A DNA stretch of 11,509 nucleotides, from NCBI GenBank assembly GCA_000934385.1, contig KN880903.1:1-11509 (forward strand). The letters run 5' to 3'. The notes beneath the pieces were generated by a model. It did not search any database, was not told the origin of the DNA, and saw only the letters and a program-made list of their open reading frames with translations. This document shows positions 8,913 to 11,509 of this stretch, one piece after another (within the stretch, counting starts at the first letter, position 1; every line of letters starts with the position of its first letter). The translations under genes and the position numbers were made by a program. This DNA comes from Cylindrobasidium torrendii FP15055 ss-10. Taxonomy: Eukaryota; Basidiomycota; Agaricomycetes; Agaricales; Physalacriaceae.

Positions 8913-9149
8913 GTCTATACATATCAATGAGTCCTTTGCAGTAGAAAAGAAAACGCGTTACTGGACTGGGTGATGGATGTCGAATCACAAAATTGAGGTA
9001 CCTCGCGTCCGATCGTCTGATAAAAATTGATCTTGATAACAAAGCGAGCAAAAACTGGATATTTGATGCGTAATGTAATTAAATACTTGGTACTTCCCTT
9101 CGAACTATCAGACTTTTACATAAAAAATCACAACTCATATTGAACATGT
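8913..9149. other. Short spacer between the two ATP-grasp-like genes
   Basis: This AT-rich segment holds the 3' end of the upstream copy and the promoter of the downstream copy. I see no TATA box at a fitting distance and no extra exon. Confidence 0.5.
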
Positions 9150-11114
9150 CTAGTCACTACGTTCGCCTTCGCCCTTGTCCACAAACATTCCTACTCTTTC
9201 CATCGCCTTAGTGAACGCGCGTGCGAATTGAAACCCGGTATCCACTCTGTTGAGGAAGAGGAACTGAGGCCCATTTTGAACCTCGTTAACGGTGAAGTAG
9301 TGGTTGCCTTCACGCTCGACGATGCCGATATCAAGTCGGCACATTAGAGGGAGTCCCCCTGTAAAGGGGGCAAACTTTCGCTCATCTGTCACGAGCTGGT
9401 CGTAAACTCGTTGTGCGAATGTCTGGAAGTCCCGAAGACCCGCCGTAGTAAGGATATCTTCGGGGTTGACCCAAATCTGTTGAACACCCTCGTCCGTAAC
9501 AGCATCTGGGTTAGGTTTTCCAGCGAAGCTAGACGGGGAAGTCAAGGAAAGGAAAATTCGGTGGGAAGACACTCACCGAATGTCACCGAGGGGTCGGAGG
9601 GTTTGAACGACGTCGGTACTAAGATGACCAGGCTGAGAAGGTGTCGTATGGATGGCGTGGAGGAGGAAGCCTCCGACGAAGTACACGCGTATCTCACCAT
9701 ATTCACGCAGCAGCATGTTCTTGCGCGCCAGGAAGTATCGAGCGAAGATGTGCTCCTCATGGTCCAGAGACCATTGAAGATCACCACACCATTCCAGACG
9801 CAGTTTTTCAATGTCCTCCTCCAGATTCAGAGAAAGACCCCAAACCCCAGCTTCCTCCGAGGACGACTCACGCTTGACGATGCCCCCATCACGGAGCCAC
9901 TGTTCGGCGCGTTCAAGGCTAGAGACCTCGACAAGAGGGTCGGTCCGACCACCGGCGTTATAGACGGCCTGAGACACAAGAACATGCTGCGATAGCTTGT
10001 TCTCGTACATCTGGTCGACGAAATACGGGGGCCAAATAGGAATGTTGGCCTGCATAAGGAGTAGAAGACCTTCTTCGAGGTGTTCCTTGTCCCATATGTT
10101 ACCTTGCGTGCGTTGGAAAGCGGACCTGACGATGCTAGAATCAGTAGGATCATCTGGATGGAAGACTACGCACCCATCCCGACTGAAGTTGGCGCTGAAT
10201 ATGAAATCAATGTCGGTGAATGGCGCAGGTAGCCCTTGACTGGCGCCGGCTCGACCCAACTTACGCACAGCTTCGAAGTAGACCTCCTCATCGATGAACG
10301 TGACATCTTTCCCCTGTATTAACCAGAAGAGTGCGAGTATGTTCTGTGGGGAAGGAAGTAAGTCGGAGCATCGAAGGCGCGGAGCATCGAAGGCGAGCCG
10401 CGATTGGGCAAGCCCAACCTCGAGCACGAGTGGAAATAACTGACGTACCCATTCCCAGAAACAACACGTTACAACTTCACTGTGCGGAGTTTGCTTGTAT
10501 GCCTTTGGGTCAATGTGCATCCATCTGCACGATTTGAATCTGTGATAGGCGTCCCAAATTTGTGTGACAGCGGTCGGCTCCTGGGCCTTGTTGAGGCGAA
10601 TGATGTACCAATGGGATGGTAACGAGCTCATACTCTTGGCCGTCATGGGTTTGCCAATCGTGAAGGTAGGTTTGTCGATCCCATAGCTGTGGGGGAGGAC
10701 GAACAGAATTTTCTGCGCGACAACATCGGGTGCAGTGCGCAGGAGGGAAGTTTCTAGTGGGTTGCGGAGGGATAACGATGCAGGTGTAGGAGGCGCACCA
10801 CGAGTTGCAGAGGGTTGGGTATGTGAGAGAGGCGTACCATGATCCTCCAACCCCGATCCAATGGTGGGAGATTGACGACGAGATGGCAAGGGAATCGACA
10901 GTGACCGTGCTCGCTGTGATGGATGGTGCACCTCTCCTTCTTCTTCTCCACTCTCCTCCTCATACACCTGCTCATCCGGCTGCTCGTCCTGCGCATCCTC
11001 ATCATAATCATTAGGCTCACCCATGGCCTGATCATCGTGACTGTCGTCGCTGTCCTCGTCCTCATCGCCCTCCCAGCGTTCAAACTGATCCAGAATGTGT
11101 GGTTCGAGTTCCAT
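9150..11114 (-). CDS. ATP-grasp-like protein with acidic N-terminus, copy 2 (587 aa)
   Basis: Exons on the minus strand are 10449-11114, 10174-10343, 9577-10125 and 9150-9528; introns are 105, 48 and 48 nt. The first two introns are multiples of three and free of stops, so the region also reads as one long open frame; alignment with copy 1 shows they are introns (donors GTACGT and GTGCGT, acceptors CCCCACAG and CGTCAG). Exon 1 is 666 nt in both copies. Residues about 14-62 are an acidic tract. The conserved N-domain runs from KILFVLPHSY to CCFWEW (about 135-222). The C-terminal part carries GGIVKRESSSEEAGVW (K363), GEIRVYFVGG, CRLDIGI (D528) and YFTVNEVQNGPQ (E544, N547). The Gly-rich loop usual after the ATP-binding Lys is replaced by Ser/Glu. 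All metal-site-like residues are kept in both copies, which argues for function rather than decay. Confidence 0.86.
10364..10395. repeat. Exact 16-bp tandem duplication in an intron
   Basis: CGGAGCATCGAAGGCG occurs twice back to back (10364-10379 and 10380-10395) inside intron 1 of the second ATP-grasp-like gene. Without one copy the intron would be 89 nt; with it the intron is 105 nt, in frame and free of stops. Confidence 0.85.
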
Positions 11115-11509
11115 GGGATACTAGGAACTCTAATGAAAATAGATAACGCCACCCCTAGCTGCAGGCTATGCTAAATTTCTGTTGTTGATTCCAGCGGGCG
11201 ATTTTCCAAATGCCGTTGTTGTTCTCACAGCCAAATGGTATCATTCTGCTGTTATTCCAACTGCCCTGGACCTGCCTTATATGTACACGGTCCAGGCTTC
11301 CCGGACCATTGCCACGGCCTTCGGGAGTAAACCTAAAAGCTACAATTAAAGCTGCTGAGTAATACAAGCCCAACGCCGGCAAATGAACCCTAATATTTAA
11401 TAATACACCTATTTGGGACTGTGGCCAAAAAAATCTAGATAATACAGATGGAACGTACATACAGCCAAATCGCGATACACTAAGTAGAGCTCATCTCGGC
11501 AGGCGCCTG
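11115..11509. promoter_or_regulatory. Upstream region of ATP-grasp-like copy 2, with an inverted repeat around a TATA-like site
   Basis: CCTGGACC (11265-11272) and GGTCCAGG (11289-11296) form a perfect 8-bp inverted repeat. Its 16-nt loop contains, on the minus strand, ATATAAG, a TATA-like element about 165 bp upstream of the ATG at 11114. No exon could be supported in the rest of this stretch. Confidence 0.4.

Noticed and set aside
9411..9995. 194-codon plus-strand ORF
   Set aside because: It is antisense to conserved coding exons of ATP-grasp-like copy 2 and has no recognisable content.
9573..11114. Single uninterrupted 513-codon exon
   Set aside because: Alignment with the paralogue places introns at 10344-10448 and 10126-10173; the translated intron segments have no counterpart there.
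11155..11460. 101-codon minus-strand ORF upstream of copy 2
   Set aside because: It has no splice partner and no similarity to the paralogue, and it overlaps the likely promoter.
1..11509. Transposase of the KDZ type expected near fungal TET/JBP genes
   Set aside because: No open frame or splice model showed transposase motifs, and no terminal inverted repeats bracketing the genes were seen.

Overview
The window looks like nuclear DNA of a basidiomycete fungus, most likely an agaricomycete. Every supported gene is split by short introns (mostly 45-105 nt) with GTRNGT-type donors, CTRAY-like branch points and YAG acceptors. The gene families also fit: a TET/JBP-type 2-oxoglutarate dioxygenase and a BAH-domain protein of the kind that expanded in these fungi. 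I found no rRNA, tRNA, CRISPR array, intact transposase or prokaryotic operon signal. All exon models were built by hand from splice signals, reading phase and, for two genes, paralogue comparison. None is backed by RNA.

Layout, left to right. (1) 1-980, minus: the 5' part of a Ser/Pro/Asp-rich gene that runs off the left edge, with uncertain splicing and an in-frame 27-bp tandem repeat. (2) 1203-2379, minus: a five-exon gene for a 322-aa BAH-domain protein with a degenerate C-terminal zinc finger and a TATA box about 55 bp upstream of the start. (3) 2380-2950: non-coding, with an imperfect direct repeat carrying a hairpin. (4) 2951-4858, minus: an eight- or nine-exon gene for an unrecognised protein of about 488 aa, possibly with an 8-nt micro-exon. 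(5) 4859-5061: a compact divergent promoter. (6) 5062-6627, plus: a four-exon TET/JBP-family Fe(II)/2OG dioxygenase of 465 aa with all expected catalytic residues. (7) 6628-6935: a convergent intergenic region with a 13-bp minisatellite. (8) 6936-8912 and 9150-11114, both minus: a tandem pair of four-exon paralogues (584 and 587 aa), each with a very acidic N-terminus and a C-terminal half that resembles an ATP-grasp fold. (9) 11115-11509: the upstream region of the second paralogue.

Taken together, a putative DNA-base oxidase, a putative chromatin reader (BAH) and two putative ATP-dependent ligase-like proteins sit within 10 kb. The individual family calls rest on visible motifs. The idea that the genes act together in chromatin or DNA-base modification is inference only. 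The most interesting items are the ATP-grasp-like pair, whose ATP-loop is unusual and whose splice phases are conserved, and its closeness to an apparently active TET/JBP gene.
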